A program made the translations under genes and the position numbers. From positions 26,265 to 90,264 of the forward strand of contig SEGS01000003.1 in assembly GCA_004210915.1 (NCBI GenBank): a stretch of DNA of 64,000 nt, written 5' to 3'. Within the stretch, counting starts at the first letter, position 1. The number at the start of each line of letters is the position of its first letter. This stretch comes from Variovorax sp. (lineage in GTDB: Bacteria > Pseudomonadota > Gammaproteobacteria > Burkholderiales > Burkholderiaceae_C). Of the stretch, positions 9,301 through 16,248 are shown piece by piece. Below the pieces are notes generated by a model. The model did no database searches. It saw only the letters and a program-made list of their open reading frames with translations, and was not told where the DNA came from.

Positions 9301-11719
9301 CCACCGATCCGGCGTTTCGGCCTTCCGTATAGCCTGCTTCCAGGACGTTTCTTCCGATCACCGAAGACGCGAACTCCTCGGACACACCCCAGCGCGAATG
9401 GCTTTGCGTGTAGCGGCCGGCGATGCCGGTGTAGTCCTTGTCGGCCATGGCCTTGTCCATGGTGTAGATACGGCCGTCCGCGCCCATCAGCTTGGTCGCC
9501 GTGTTGATGCCGTCGGTGTAGCGCACCGAGCCGCCAGAGACGTCCAGCAGCGAGCCTTCGCGCGAGATGAACTCGCCGCCGGCGCGCAGCGTGATCTTGC
9601 CGGCGTCCGCCGAGAGCTCTTTCATGTCGGTCATGCCGACGCCGACCCAGCCCGTCACGTCGCCGATCGGCGTGCCCGCCCACGCGCCGGGCACCACCAC
9701 GCCGGCGCTGTTCTTGACCCACTCGACCCCCGCCATCGGGCCATCGGTGAAGACACCGCTCGCGCGGCGGTCGACGACGATCTTCTTGCCGCGCACCCAT
9801 GAATCGAGCAGCAGGGGCGAGTCGCGCAGTTCGTTGATGCGCAACTCGGCCTCGATGAAGTTGCGCGACATGTCGACCGCCGCGCCCTGGATGCCGGCTA
9901 CGCTGACGTAGGCGTCGCGGTCCATGTAGATGCGGCTGGCGTCGCCCAGGCTACCCGGCCTGTATCCCGGCAATTGCGTGTAGAGCGGGTTCACGGCCGC
10001 CTCGATGTCGATGGCGCCGGAAGGTGCCAGCACGCCGGATCGCGGCCTGAAATCGATCAGCTTGCCGTAAAGGCCGATGCGGCCGGGCTGGTAGCGCGTC
10101 GCCAGCGCGGTGGTCTCTATCAGGCTGGTATCGCCGGCGTCCGGCATCACCTGCGTCACGCTGCCCTCGCCCAATGTCAGGGTGCCAGCCAGCCAGTTGG
10201 TGAGGATGTCGTGGTTGTCGCTGTTCTGGTAGGCGTGGGTGCCCTGGCCCCAGGCGCGCAGCAGGATGGAGCCGCTGCGGTTGTTGAGTGCGGTGGTCGA
10301 CATCAACACACCGTTCTGGTGGATGTCCTGCGCCTGCACGGTGATGTTGCCGCGCTCGGACTGCACGATGCCCGCGTTGGTCACGTCGTAGCCGATCGCG
10401 GCCGTTCGCGCCGCCATGTCCGGCAGCAACGCGCTGCGCATGCCTTCGATGAACTGCACGTTCCATTGCACAGGCCAGCTGGCCAGCGCGTTTTCCATAT
10501 GGGTCCACGCAAAAGCCCAGCCCGGCACGGCCGACACCGCCACTTCAAGGCCGCGAACACCGTTCTTGTCGGTCAGCTTCGAGGTATTGATGTGGACGTT
10601 TTCACCGGCCGCGAGGATGACCTGTCCGTCCGGCGCGGAGAGGCGGCCGGCGTTGTTGACCTTGGGCGCGAACAGCATGATCTTGCCGCCCGTGTCGACG
10701 GCGAGTTGCGCGCCGGCCTGCACCTGCACCGCGCCGGGCGCTGCGCCTGGATCAAACCGCGCGACGCCGCCCAGCGTGTCGGGCGCGCCGTTGACGCCCT
10801 TGACAAAGCCCAGGTTGATGTCGGGACGCACGGCCGTGAACGCGCCGAACTGCGGGATCGCGAAAAGATCCAGCTGGCCTTCATAGGCGTCGTCGAAATA
10901 CTGCGGCTTGTTGATGCCCAGCATGAACTGCTTGTCGGTCAGCGCGAGCGAGCTGGCAATGAGCGAACGCGTGTTCACCTGCGCGCTGCCGTTGAAGATG
11001 ATGCCGTTGCGGTTGACGATGTAGACCGCGCCGCCCGCCTTGATCTGCCCGGCGATCTCGCTCGGCTTGCCACTCGGATCGTTCACCCGGTTGAAGGCGA
11101 TATAGCTGTTGGTGCCGTCGGCTTTGGCGCCGCCCTTCTGGTCGAACTGCACCGTCGTGTGCTTGCCGACGTTGAAAGTCTCCCAGTTGAGGATGGCTTT
11201 CTCGGCCGTCTGCTCGATGCCGACCACGGTCTTGCCCTCGGCGCTTTGCTGCATCGGTGCGTTGGCGTTGATCCAGCCGCTGGTCAGGCTGTTGGTGTCG
11301 ACCACCAGGCCGCCTGCGACCAGCCCGTCGGGCGTGTTCGATGCGCCGTTCAGGGCAGCCTGGCGTGCTGCGATCTGCGCAGCTTGTTCGGCCGCAATCG
11401 CGCGCGCCGCCGCATTGAGGTTGTTCAGCGAACGGTCAAGCGCCAGGCTGCCGGGTGTCACCGCGCCTGGGAGGTTGTTCAGGCTCGACGCGGGTTTGCC
11501 GTTGGGCAGCAGGCCGGTCTGCACGGCCTGCTGCTGAACCACGCCCTTGTTCGCAAACCACGCGCCGCTGAACGCGCGTTGGGCGTGCGCAGGCGCCGCC
11601 ATGCCGCCGGCCGCCAGCATCACCGCGACGGCCTGCGCGAGCGGCGCCAGGCGTATCGGCGAGGCAAAACCAGAAACCTGGCGTGGAAAATTCTTCGAAT
11701 CCCGATGCGGCATAACCAT
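329..11719 (-). CDS. giant filamentous-haemagglutinin-family exoprotein, TpsA1
   Basis: This 3796-residue protein is the predicted secreted substrate of a two-partner (type Vb) system. Residues 1-46 form a signal peptide ending in AHA, followed by QRAFSGAWFANKG, which all three paralogues share almost unchanged. A TPS secretion domain follows (about 130-330), with the landmarks NWETFNVGK and VNRNGIIFNGSAQVNTRSL. A long beta-helix-like body comes next, rich in Gly, Ala, Asp and Val. The last 300 residues resemble DUF3739: SRILSFVP, WSTQGDIDAGRGSKTV, GDVDLIAPGGTVNAGDAG, then INIGALTNASAAASQAAVAAQ in related form. One EF-hand-like loop (DDNNDGVIDAKD) lies near residue 2080. I chose ATG 11719 because AGAGG lies 5 nt upstream. 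It sits downstream of fecR1 but lacks the ECF-type promoter seen before tpsA2 and tpsA3. The family call is firm; the ligand or surface role is unknown. Confidence 0.93.
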   Translation of the reverse strand: MVMPHRDSKNFPRQVSGFASPIRLAPLAQAVAVMLAAGGMAAPAHAQRAFSGAWFANKGVVQQQAVQTGLLPNGKPASSLNNLPGAVTPGSLALDRSLNNLNAAARAIAAEQAAQIAARQAALNGASNTPDGLVAGGLVVDTNSLTSGWINANAPMQQSAEGKTVVGIEQTAEKAILNWETFNVGKHTTVQFDQKGGAKADGTNSYIAFNRVNDPSGKPSEIAGQIKAGGAVYIVNRNGIIFNGSAQVNTRSLIASSLALTDKQFMLGINKPQYFDDAYEGQLDLFAIPQFGAFTAVRPDINLGFVKGVNGAPDTLGGVARFDPGAAPGAVQVQAGAQLAVDTGGKIMLFAPKVNNAGRLSAPDGQVILAAGENVHINTSKLTDKNGVRGLEVAVSAVPGWAFAWTHMENALASWPVQWNVQFIEGMRSALLPDMAARTAAIGYDVTNAGIVQSERGNITVQAQDIHQNGVLMSTTALNNRSGSILLRAWGQGTHAYQNSDNHDILTNWLAGTLTLGEGSVTQVMPDAGDTSLIETTALATRYQPGRIGLYGKLIDFRPRSGVLAPSGAIDIEAAVNPLYTQLPGYRPGSLGDASRIYMDRDAYVSVAGIQGAAVDMSRNFIEAELRINELRDSPLLLDSWVRGKKIVVDRRASGVFTDGPMAGVEWVKNSAGVVVPGAWAGTPIGDVTGWVGVGMTDMKELSADAGKITLRAGGEFISREGSLLDVSGGSVRYTDGINTATKLMGADGRIYTMDKAMADKDYTGIAGRYTQSHSRWGVSEEFASSVIGRNVLEAGYTEGRNAGSVVIYAGKGFVLEGDYAGAVVVGERQQKQPSKNIGGKLDFGGGSVEDRPWSLGDLIISHDPHRLSADFGAGSVLGADFIAAPRPDRNEEPAKLSYILDDTLSRSGMGSVTFNMRRDFTLGQGAVLDMAPASTVFINEFENSTNTVTIDGVIRAAGGTINATAAMGTLRIGENGRFDASGQWINTWLDGAQPARWAMDGGSVLLSAKDFEIDSGAVLDVSGGGRVDMKAKGQPSLRVGNGGLITLEGVDARTDLGALDMRALAAGSAGRLAINTGAVVQIGGERNDPDRLWLPETLYAERGFGVVSIAGRADITIADGAQVNLVPVSLDTAGFDYRELASGANLAAAAPSVVLPAEQRFARKPVELNLSAMSSRIDIGAGAEVRVDTGGKVNIKAEGGSVLVRGTVDAPAGAIKVEGGQVTLEADAKLLSRGVALTYTDDKARLVGQVLDGGSIELVGGTASLASVALKAGSLVDVSGSTGMIGEVGNVASGSFGRYLAGAPLLTLDSDGGSIRVQGALALDGQLLGHAGGASASGGGLTLVDSGVKPAGGVTVPTRLYYRDKAGAIKNGIYTTLDLDIFDEYGTAPLRLTAAMRTALINLSPVLASGMLVDDGGSGGGNGGGGVIQKPWEANPVLDARVINLLNKYFFTDTAATQKVKIADVQVTSSSHVSASALASGGFADLSLNGKISLDNVNLQAGRSITIGGTLAGMNGASSSLSAPHLMFSGAGGSVPAANTTQAAGQLTLKAQLVDIQGSSAAAGAGMRITGFGRTVIEGNEVRFIGDIQQQFAGTASPDIILSVDGDLVVRAGQAYPSTGVTGIMRAGDSITVERLAEAGSAPLSAGGTLRLEAPVIDQNGVLRAPFGQIELIATDRLTLGAGSLTSVSGAGLNVPYGSLINNEHWQDPRKAQNTVTPSEGALVAPPEKRITLKAPAVDLAAGAVLDITGGGDLFAAEFVPGPGGSHNVLNVPGMYAVIPGYNSAAPVLGQAAGQRVWLAASPGLAAGWYTLLPARYALLPGAFAVQGNGKAWPGVAGKAAAVSDGSYVVQGKAGDALGNPGNLGNLEAGAGTGWRVMSGDTLRKYTEYNEASSNAFFSSDAFKLTQYRLTGRDIVTPRLARDGGAVVFDATESLGLDGVLKSAPDAGGRGGLVDIAGQKIAIVGSGLDAGDLRAQGFLVIDAASLSNFGAGSLLVGGKRSGNALGLGLEVTASDIVVRNGAGSALTGPEIILAASGQVGIDGGSVLASVGAVPAGGGQLVIKPRVAAVYTDPDGNLDDNNDGVIDAKDTKDDVLTSPARDYGALIRLSNGDATTVLREGVDTSTGGLVRIGAGAAINGGASLLVDATRSTELAASARVSADRLSVSAGRISFGGGTGGMLLDAATLAQLSNSKALTLRSYSSFDFYRSLDLGTSGLASLTFDGATFASRAAGDVTIRGDEVTLANSGGAAAFEAASGGGAFVLDTRTLVLGAGEKVFAGFGSVDLGAREQITGEGRGGISTASALTLRTPVLTGRGGAVQSITTTGDLRVLAPAAPAVAAVDPQDSLGARLTLAGRDVLFASHALALGGGIDINATGGNLVVAGGARLDVGGFAKTFFDVADFADAGRISLSAIGGDVRLASGSALNLAAHADGGSAGTLSLAASGGGTVVLDGAITAQAGAGGKAGAFALDIAALPDFAGFSQRLNDAGFNRARQFRIRQGDVTLGGVTTVEDFVLTADRGSINITGTVDARSGYGGAIRVTAGNGVAMQDGARLLAGATGELGSGRVTLEAAGGALDLQGGVIDVSGADGGKVRLRAQQTSDHQDVKVAALRTTVTGARSTVLEGVRSYDVANYDGSTVDSVKADAVADAVRFAGMAPAIGARLGRGDVAVAAGVEITSAGDLAMNGDWNLFNDFTGSREGSLTLRAGGNLLVNGHLSDGFDKAGRDGVLQAAASWDLRLVAGADLSSADSLALRPLAGLAAGSGSVVIGTANTSADASIDNGAGKLVRTGTGDLTVRAGRDITLAHQDSVIYTAGRKDLTTWADFTTARADATYGIGGGNLDLAAQGSISAQSSGQRYTEWLNRQGMVNQDGYFGEYSTKSGWKPDGTYGPIIESPDQSSWWVNYGEFRQGVGALGGGNVKVSAGSDLRDLGVMLTTNLRLRGGLSSGAAMAQEMRNGGLMTVDAGGAIRGGQYYVARGAADIRANETATGHAIQVRRTTGSSQEAVGDFALAPVLSLGDATISLRTAGNLLLQAVIDPLLVRYGDGYDETQNLIDYTAYMSGYTGRSALNLSSTGGDVTLVNQAEFVFKSLALQNATTTFDGLVGKGANRFPALTHATAMNGSLEIQGPMYIMPGTTNDVRLLARQNVNFNNQNYSLVRALAGNSRYSSTYNNEPYAEIIMSYATPEMMPSALAPLGRFRQVNLDALLRNVQGPNVDIGAFPNGAYGNDLKNPMVLPLDGDHEPSRIYASQGSVLGLDVMASEQTWTRAGTDIRGVRMSGRNNHADDVTLLEAGNDILAMVALRPRGGSGITLQGAGTLLLAAGRDVYADDMQVKTLGNQLFDGANRAQPNTKVRGLPDQGASITVMAGMNHAASYDAFASAYLDPEKVAAMPDYLKTRAADGSLVPIYLTDLAESRKNGQEKTVRRGLVSYMKDMTGETLDPQAAWVRFQTLQPLARQQFLRQVYLLELREAGRDQNEPGIGGLPLNGGYNRGYAAIATLFPGDDWKGDVAANKLMLRTMSGGDINVLTPGGGLQVAALGATVPEGYGLVTLASGHINVFAKEDVTVNRSRILSFVPAATQQGSDQIIWSTQGDIDAGRGSKTVRVPSGPDITTDVDGNTTIRERSDMSGSGIGTVGDGDVDLIAPGGTVNAGDAGLRVAGNLNIAALQVLNADNIEVEGEATGLPVIAAVNIGALTNASAAASQAAVAAQDVLQRERAAARQNLPSVFTVRVLGFGNEPMEAAQPADRKGALQSGANPQAVVEVLGQMNLAPAQMELLTATERRNLKR

Positions 11720-11824
11720 GGCGACCTCTGTTGGTGTCAATCAGCGTTGTTCACGGGCGGGCAAGATTTACCTGCGCCCCTGTGACCTAGACCAACGGCG
11801 CGCGCCGGATCGGCAAAGATTTTT

Positions 11825-11842
11825 TTGACACTTTCGTGACGG
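11825..11842 (-). promoter_or_regulatory. Pho-box-like repeat upstream of tpsA1
   Basis: Read on the minus strand this is CCGTCAC-GAAA-GTGTCAA, a 7-4-7 repeat like the PhoB box (CTGTCAT-N4-CTGTCAT). Ten nt later comes GCCGAT, only a poor -10. Its orientation is that of the STN operon boxes and opposite to the boxes before tpsA3 and tpsB. It lies about 105 nt upstream of the tpsA1 start codon. Confidence 0.5.
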
Positions 11843-11981
11843 TCATGAAGGGGTTCCGGCCCATGCCGGCGCGGACGGAACCGCAAGCTCCAACCGCAGG
11901 GAACATCGTTGTCCGCAGAATGGTCATGGTTGCTGGCCCCCTGGCCCCGACCCTCTCTCACGCGCCCGAAAGCAAGCCCCC

Positions 11982-13061
11982 TCAACTCAACAGCACCACC
12001 CCGCCCGGCAGAGACCGCACCTGCAAATCCAGCGACCGCTGCATCTGTACGATCGCCTTGTCCAGGGCATGGATCTGGAAGCGGCCAGTGACGGCTTTCG
12101 AGGCCAGCCGCTCGCCGACGAGCACCACGCGCCCGGCGCGGTATCGGTTGATCTCGTCGACAACTTCTCCCAGCGGCGTATCGCTGAAGCGCAGGAAACC
12201 GTCGCGCCAGGCCGAGACCTTCGCGCCATCGACATCCACGACACGGCCGACCGCGACGTCCGTGTAGCGCAACTGCTGCTGCGCAGCGAGGCGCACCGTG
12301 CCGGACACATGCTCGACGCTTGTCTGGCCTTGCAGGCAGGTCACGCGCACCTCGCCGGCCAGGCAGCGCACTTCGAAACGGGCACCCGTCGCCACGACCT
12401 TGCCTGCGCCGGCCCTGACCGAAAACGGCGTCGCCGGGCCCAGTGCCGACATGTCGACCGCGGCCTCGCCGGCGACGAGGTCGATGCCGGCCTCGCCCCG
12501 CGACCCCGGCCACACCGCCACGCTCGTGCGGGTGTTGAGCTCGATGTCCACCGCACCGGCCAGCGCGACGCGCCGCTGCTCGCCGGTACCGGTGCGAAGG
12601 TCCGCGCGGAGCTCACCGAGCGAGGGCCACAAGCCGAGCGGCGGGACGACCACCGCAGTGGCGGCTACCGCAGCGGCCGCACCAAATGCCGATCCCAAAA
12701 ATGCGCGGCGGGGCCAGGGGTCCTTTCGTGAGGAAGGGCCAGAGGGGCCGGAGGAGCCTGACAGGCCCGTCGACAACCCGCCCGTTTGCAGCGATGAAGC
12801 AGCCGCAGGGGGCTCCCAGGCGGGATATCTGGCGAGCGACAGCTGGCCCGCATGCTTCATCATTTCCCACTCGCGGCGCGCGCTGGCCATTGCGTCGGCA
12901 TGCCGGGGATCAGCCTTGCACCAGCGCACCAGCGCCTGGCCGTCGGACGCAGTCATGCGCCCCGCCGCGATCTGGCGCATCCACGCCTGCGCCTGCTGTT
13001 CGGCGCGTGCGCGGGCAGCATGGGCGGCATCGGCGGTTATGGGGCGTGCGACTGAAGTCAT
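11982..13061 (-). CDS. FecR-type anti-sigma factor, module 1
   Basis: This 359-residue protein is a predicted inner-membrane sigma regulator that holds its ECF sigma factor and relays a periplasmic signal from the STN protein. The cytoplasmic N-terminus (1-75) matches the DUF4880-type sigma-binding region (QAWMRQIAAG, DGQALVRWCKADPRHADA). A hydrophobic segment (about 120-145) follows a twin-arginine motif, RRAFLG, with RR at 118-119. The periplasmic part begins with TGTGEQRRVAL and contains the FecR domain. The C-terminus (about 285-359) resembles DUF4974 (FSDTPLGEVVDEINRYRAGRV) and ends in LPGGVVLLS. It is the third gene after STN1 and sig1, with a 94-nt gap from sig1. Tat-dependent insertion is known for E. 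coli FecR; here it is inferred from the motif. Confidence 0.9.
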   Translation of the reverse strand: MTSVARPITADAAHAARARAEQQAQAWMRQIAAGRMTASDGQALVRWCKADPRHADAMASARREWEMMKHAGQLSLARYPAWEPPAAASSLQTGGLSTGLSGSSGPSGPSSRKDPWPRRAFLGSAFGAAAAVAATAVVVPPLGLWPSLGELRADLRTGTGEQRRVALAGAVDIELNTRTSVAVWPGSRGEAGIDLVAGEAAVDMSALGPATPFSVRAGAGKVVATGARFEVRCLAGEVRVTCLQGQTSVEHVSGTVRLAAQQQLRYTDVAVGRVVDVDGAKVSAWRDGFLRFSDTPLGEVVDEINRYRAGRVVLVGERLASKAVTGRFQIHALDKAIVQMQRSLDLQVRSLPGGVVLLS

Positions 13062-13155
13062 GGTTGCAAAAAAAAGGACATCAACGGAGTCGCATGCAGG
13101 TTTGCCGCGACCCTCCTTGTCAAGACGATTGGCGCGAAGCGCATCGGCAATTTAT

Positions 13156-13761
13156 TCATGGCCGATCGTCGTCATCACTGGAATCCACGGCATTCACGGC
13201 ATCCACGGCAGGACTGGCACCGGTCGCGGTGCGTGCGGCGTCGCGCACGACGTCTCGCGGAAGGTGCGCCAGGCAATACTCGTGGGCGCGCTGCAGTTCG
13301 AGGCCAACCAGCCGGGCCGAGACGCCAAAGCGGGCGGCGGCCTGCTGGTTGGACATCTCCTCGACACGCACGGCCAGAAAAATCGCGCGGCGCCGCGGCG
13401 GCATCGCGTCGATCACGCGCGACAGCGCCTCGATATCGTCACGCGCCGACGCGATCTCGGCGGGGCCGGGCGCCGGGTCGGCGATCTCCGCCATCATCTG
13501 GTCGACCTCGTCGGCACTCAGGTAGCGCTTTTCGCGCTGGAGCCGGTCGAGCGCCAGGTTGGTCGCCATGCGCAGCAGGTAAGCCAGCGGACTGAGGACG
13601 GGGCCGCTGCCTTCCTTGCGGTTTTCCAGGTGCACCCAGGTGTCGTGCAGCGCATCGCTGGCCAGTTCGACCGAACCGAGCCGCCAGGCCAGCCGGCGCT
13701 TGAGGTCGTCATAGCGCTGGGCCAGCAGCTGGCGCAGCGCGGAGAGGCTGGAGTCGCTCAT
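13156..13761 (-). CDS. ECF (FecI-like) sigma factor, module 1
   Basis: This 201-residue protein has the two conserved parts of an iron-starvation/FecI-type ECF sigma factor. Region 2 spans about residues 7-85 (LLAQRYDDLKRRLAWRLGS, ASDALHDTWVHLEN, PLAYLLRMATNLALDRL). Region 4 spans about 115-170 (MPPRRRAIFLAVRVEEMSN, AARFGVSARLVGLELQRAHEY). A Gly/Ala/Asp tail of about 30 residues is dispensable-looking. Its start lies 12 nt after the STN1 stop, so the two are probably co-transcribed. By analogy with FecI and VreI it should direct RNA polymerase to a few promoters. The CAG-N15-CCGTCT elements in this window are the obvious candidates, but which of the three sigma factors uses which site cannot be told from sequence. 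Confidence 0.92.
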   Translation of the reverse strand: MSDSSLSALRQLLAQRYDDLKRRLAWRLGSVELASDALHDTWVHLENRKEGSGPVLSPLAYLLRMATNLALDRLQREKRYLSADEVDQMMAEIADPAPGPAEIASARDDIEALSRVIDAMPPRRRAIFLAVRVEEMSNQQAAARFGVSARLVGLELQRAHEYCLAHLPRDVVRDAARTATGASPAVDAVNAVDSSDDDDRP

Positions 13762-13773
13762 GGATGCAGCCGT

Positions 13774-14592
13774 TCAGTGAGCGGGAGGCAGGGCGGCTGC
13801 GCCTGGTTGCTGGCACGCGTCCGGGGCGCTGCCGCCCTTGCGCGGCCGCACCAGCAGGACGAACGGGTTTGCCGTGTCGGCCGGCGCACGGCCGATGTCG
13901 AGCGAGCGGAGCGCGGCAAGGACAGCGGCGTCCCGGGCGCGGTTGCCGGTGCTGTCGAGCAGCCGTGCGTCACGCACGCGGCCGTCGTCTCCGACCTGCA
14001 CCGTGAGCGCCAGCCGAAAGCCGCCGAGGGGCCATCCGGCAACGCCGCACAGCGCTTCGAAGACGCGCGACTGAACGAGTTCTGCGTCCGGGAGGAACGC
14101 CCGCCCGCCTGCTGCAAGGCTGCCACGCGCTGGCGTTTCATCACCATGAGACCTTGCCGGCGCGGACGCGCCGGGCAACAGGACAAACGCACCCTGCGCG
14201 ACCGACTGGACGGCCAGGCCGGTGCCTTCGAGCAGCCGCCGCAAGGCATGCTCGGGCGTGAACACACCGTGCACGGGCGAGGACAACTTTCCTTCGGCCA
14301 GCTCGGACGGGTAAAAGACGGAGAGGCTGGTATGCGCGTCGTATCGGGCCAGCGCGTTCTTGAGCGGCTGTGCCGGCAAGTCGAAGGCGAGGGCGCCCTG
14401 CGCTTGCAGCGAAGGCGTGGAAGGCAGAGAGTTACCGGGCCCGATCCCTGCAGACGGCTGCGCGTACGCGAGCGGTACCAGCAGGGCGACGACGCACATC
14501 GCCGCGAATCCGGCCGCGCCGCGCAACGCGCCGCCCGCCAGCGACGACGCGCGGGCGCAAGGGATTGCGGCCTGGCTGTCCTCGCTGTGCAT
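13774..14592 (-). CDS. periplasmic STN-domain signalling protein with TonB-C-like domain, module 1
   Basis: This 272-residue protein is the likely periplasmic input of module 1. After a signal peptide (about 20-52, ending AYAQP) comes an STN (secretin/TonB short N-terminal) domain: FDLPAQPLKNALARYDAHT, GVFTPEHALRRLLEGTGLAV. A linker leads to a TonB-C-like domain (GRVRDARLLDSTGNRARD, VLAALRSLDIG). There is no TonB-dependent-receptor barrel, unlike FecA. P. aeruginosa VreA is likewise described as an STN protein without a barrel. I chose ATG 14592; the frame runs further upstream, but the extra residues are low-complexity and lie across the predicted promoter. What it senses, and which partner it touches besides the FecR protein, is unknown. 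Confidence 0.85.
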   Translation of the reverse strand: MHSEDSQAAIPCARASSLAGGALRGAAGFAAMCVVALLVPLAYAQPSAGIGPGNSLPSTPSLQAQGALAFDLPAQPLKNALARYDAHTSLSVFYPSELAEGKLSSPVHGVFTPEHALRRLLEGTGLAVQSVAQGAFVLLPGASAPARSHGDETPARGSLAAGGRAFLPDAELVQSRVFEALCGVAGWPLGGFRLALTVQVGDDGRVRDARLLDSTGNRARDAAVLAALRSLDIGRAPADTANPFVLLVRPRKGGSAPDACQQPGAAALPPAH

Positions 14593-14680
14593 GGTGATCC
14601 GGTGCGTTGCAGGTGAGGATGGGGACTTGCGGGTGGCCGGCAAAGCGCCTGAACCGGTCGCGACGTCGGCAGAGGCCTGG

Positions 14681-14700
14681 ATATCGATATCGATATCGAT
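14681..14700. repeat. short ATATCG tandem repeat in the STN1 leader
   Basis: Three and a third copies of the hexamer ATATCG lie between the predicted promoter of the STN1 operon and its start codon. The number of copies is small, so phase variation is only a remote possibility. Confidence 0.6.
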
Positions 14701-14744
14701 GGCGACGCCGGCGCCGGCGCCTGCACGGCACGCCGCGAGACGCC

Positions 14745-14778
14745 ATCGTAGGCAGCGCTCGTGACGCATCGGTGACAG
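14745..14778 (-). promoter_or_regulatory. PhoB-type promoter of the STN1-sig1-fecR1 operon
   Basis: On the minus strand CTGTCAC-CGAT-GCGTCAC is followed by exactly 10 nt and then TACGAT, a -10-like hexamer. This is the classic geometry of PhoB-activated sigma-70 promoters, in which the Pho box replaces the -35. The same geometry precedes STN2 and STN3. Confidence 0.7.
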
Positions 14779-14797
14779 GCCATGCGCATCTGCATGC

Positions 14798-16216
14798 CTA
14801 GTCACCCTGCCCGTCCGCGCGCGAGCCCTGCGGTTCCCGCTGCGACGGCCTGCCGACATCGACCGGTATGAACAGACGCGAGGGCCCGCGTTGCACCAGC
14901 AGGGCGACCGCCCCATCGGCCGACTTCGCCTCCGCGGCCAGTGCTTCGAGGCTGGCGACGGGCTGGCCGTTGAGCGCGAGGATCACGTCCCCGGCCTGCA
15001 CGCCCGCACGCAATGCGGCGGCGTTGACCCGCTGCACCAGCAGGCCGCCTTCGATGCGCAGCACCTGGCGCTCTTGCGGCAACAGCGGCCGGACGACCAG
15101 CCCGAACGGCGGCGCCGGGTCGGCCATGGGCAGCGGCACGGCGGGCGTCGCATGCAGGGCCTCGACGACAACGGCAATCACCGTCGGCGCACGGTCACGC
15201 CAGAGCGAAAGCCGGGCCGTCTCGCCCGGCGTCATGTCGGCGATCAGCCCCAGCGCATCGGCCGACTGCAGCACGTCGGCGCCGTTGACCTGCAGGATCA
15301 CGTCGCCCGGCTTCAGGCCCGCCCTGGACGCCGCACCGCCGGGCTGCACGTAGCTCACCAGCGCACCGGCCGGCCTCGGCAGGCGAAACGAATCGGCCAG
15401 CGCCTGGGACACCTCCTGCACGGCCATGCCGATGCGTGCACGCGTCACGCTGCCTTTTTCCTGCAACTGTTGCCTGATGCGCATCGCCACATCAATCGGG
15501 ATTGCGAACGACAGGCCCTGATAGCCGCCGCTGCTGCTGTAGATGCGCGAGTTGATGCCGATCACCTCGCCGCGCAGGTTGAACAGCGGGCCGCCCGAGT
15601 TGCCCGGGTTGACCGGCACGTCGGTCTGCAGGAAAGGCATGGCGTGGGCGCCCGGCAACACGCGGCCCTTGGCGCTGACGATGCCGGCCGTCACCGAGTT
15701 GCTGAACCCATAGGGCGAGCCGATGGCCAGCGCCCAGTCGCCGACATCGGTGTCGGCAGGGTTGCCGATCTTCACCGTGGGCAAGCCTGCGGCGTCGATC
15801 TTCAGGAGCGCGATGTCGGCGAGCGGGTCAATGCCGACCAGCCGCGCCTTGAACTCGCGGCGGTCGGTCAGGCGCACGTTGATCTGCGCGCCACGCGCCA
15901 CGACATGGGCATTGGTCAGGATATAGCCGTCGGCGCTGACGATGAAGCCCGAGCCGAGCGTGCCGTCGTCGAGCCGGTCGCCGCCGGGCGCGGCCCGCGC
16001 GCCCTGCAGCGCCCGGTCGCCGGCCTCGCGCGCGACGCTGATATTGACGACGGCCGGCCCGTTGCTGCGCGCCAGGGCTGAAAAGTCGGACGCGTTCAGC
16101 GACTGCATCGGGGCGCAGCCGGGCATGCACGCCAGGGCCGTGAGCAGCAAGGCGCACCACAGGGCTGTAGGCCATCCGGCCGCAACCTGAAACCTTTCCA
16201 TCGCAGGCATGTTCAT
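14798..16216 (-). CDS. HtrA/DegP-type periplasmic serine protease with two PDZ domains
   Basis: This 472-residue protein is a predicted envelope serine protease. The N-terminus (about 15-36) is hydrophobic with cysteines at 30 and 34, so it may be a lipoprotein or a secreted protein. The trypsin-like domain has a complete triad: His104 (TNAHVV), Asp134 (ADIALLKI) and Ser207 (PVNPGNSGGPLF). Two PDZ domains follow: PDZ1 at about 265-350 (PGGAASRAGLKPGDVILQVNG) and PDZ2 at about 375-455 (ALRAGVQAGDVILALNG). Length and domain order match DegP/DegQ. It follows the TonB-C-like gene by 32 nt, so it is probably the last gene of the protease cassette starting at 17899. It may control folding or proteolysis of the giant exoproteins, or regulated proteolysis of a FecR protein; both are inferences. 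Confidence 0.93.
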   Translation of the reverse strand: MNMPAMERFQVAAGWPTALWCALLLTALACMPGCAPMQSLNASDFSALARSNGPAVVNISVAREAGDRALQGARAAPGGDRLDDGTLGSGFIVSADGYILTNAHVVARGAQINVRLTDRREFKARLVGIDPLADIALLKIDAAGLPTVKIGNPADTDVGDWALAIGSPYGFSNSVTAGIVSAKGRVLPGAHAMPFLQTDVPVNPGNSGGPLFNLRGEVIGINSRIYSSSGGYQGLSFAIPIDVAMRIRQQLQEKGSVTRARIGMAVQEVSQALADSFRLPRPAGALVSYVQPGGAASRAGLKPGDVILQVNGADVLQSADALGLIADMTPGETARLSLWRDRAPTVIAVVVEALHATPAVPLPMADPAPPFGLVVRPLLPQERQVLRIEGGLLVQRVNAAALRAGVQAGDVILALNGQPVASLEALAAEAKSADGAVALLVQRGPSRLFIPVDVGRPSQREPQGSRADGQGD

Positions 16217-16248
16217 TCGGGCTCCACTACCGCGCTGTCAGGCGGCGC

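Noticed and set aside
14593..14916. Upstream extension of the STN1 gene
   Set aside because: The extra residues cross the predicted promoter and a hexamer repeat (IDIDID) and look non-coding.
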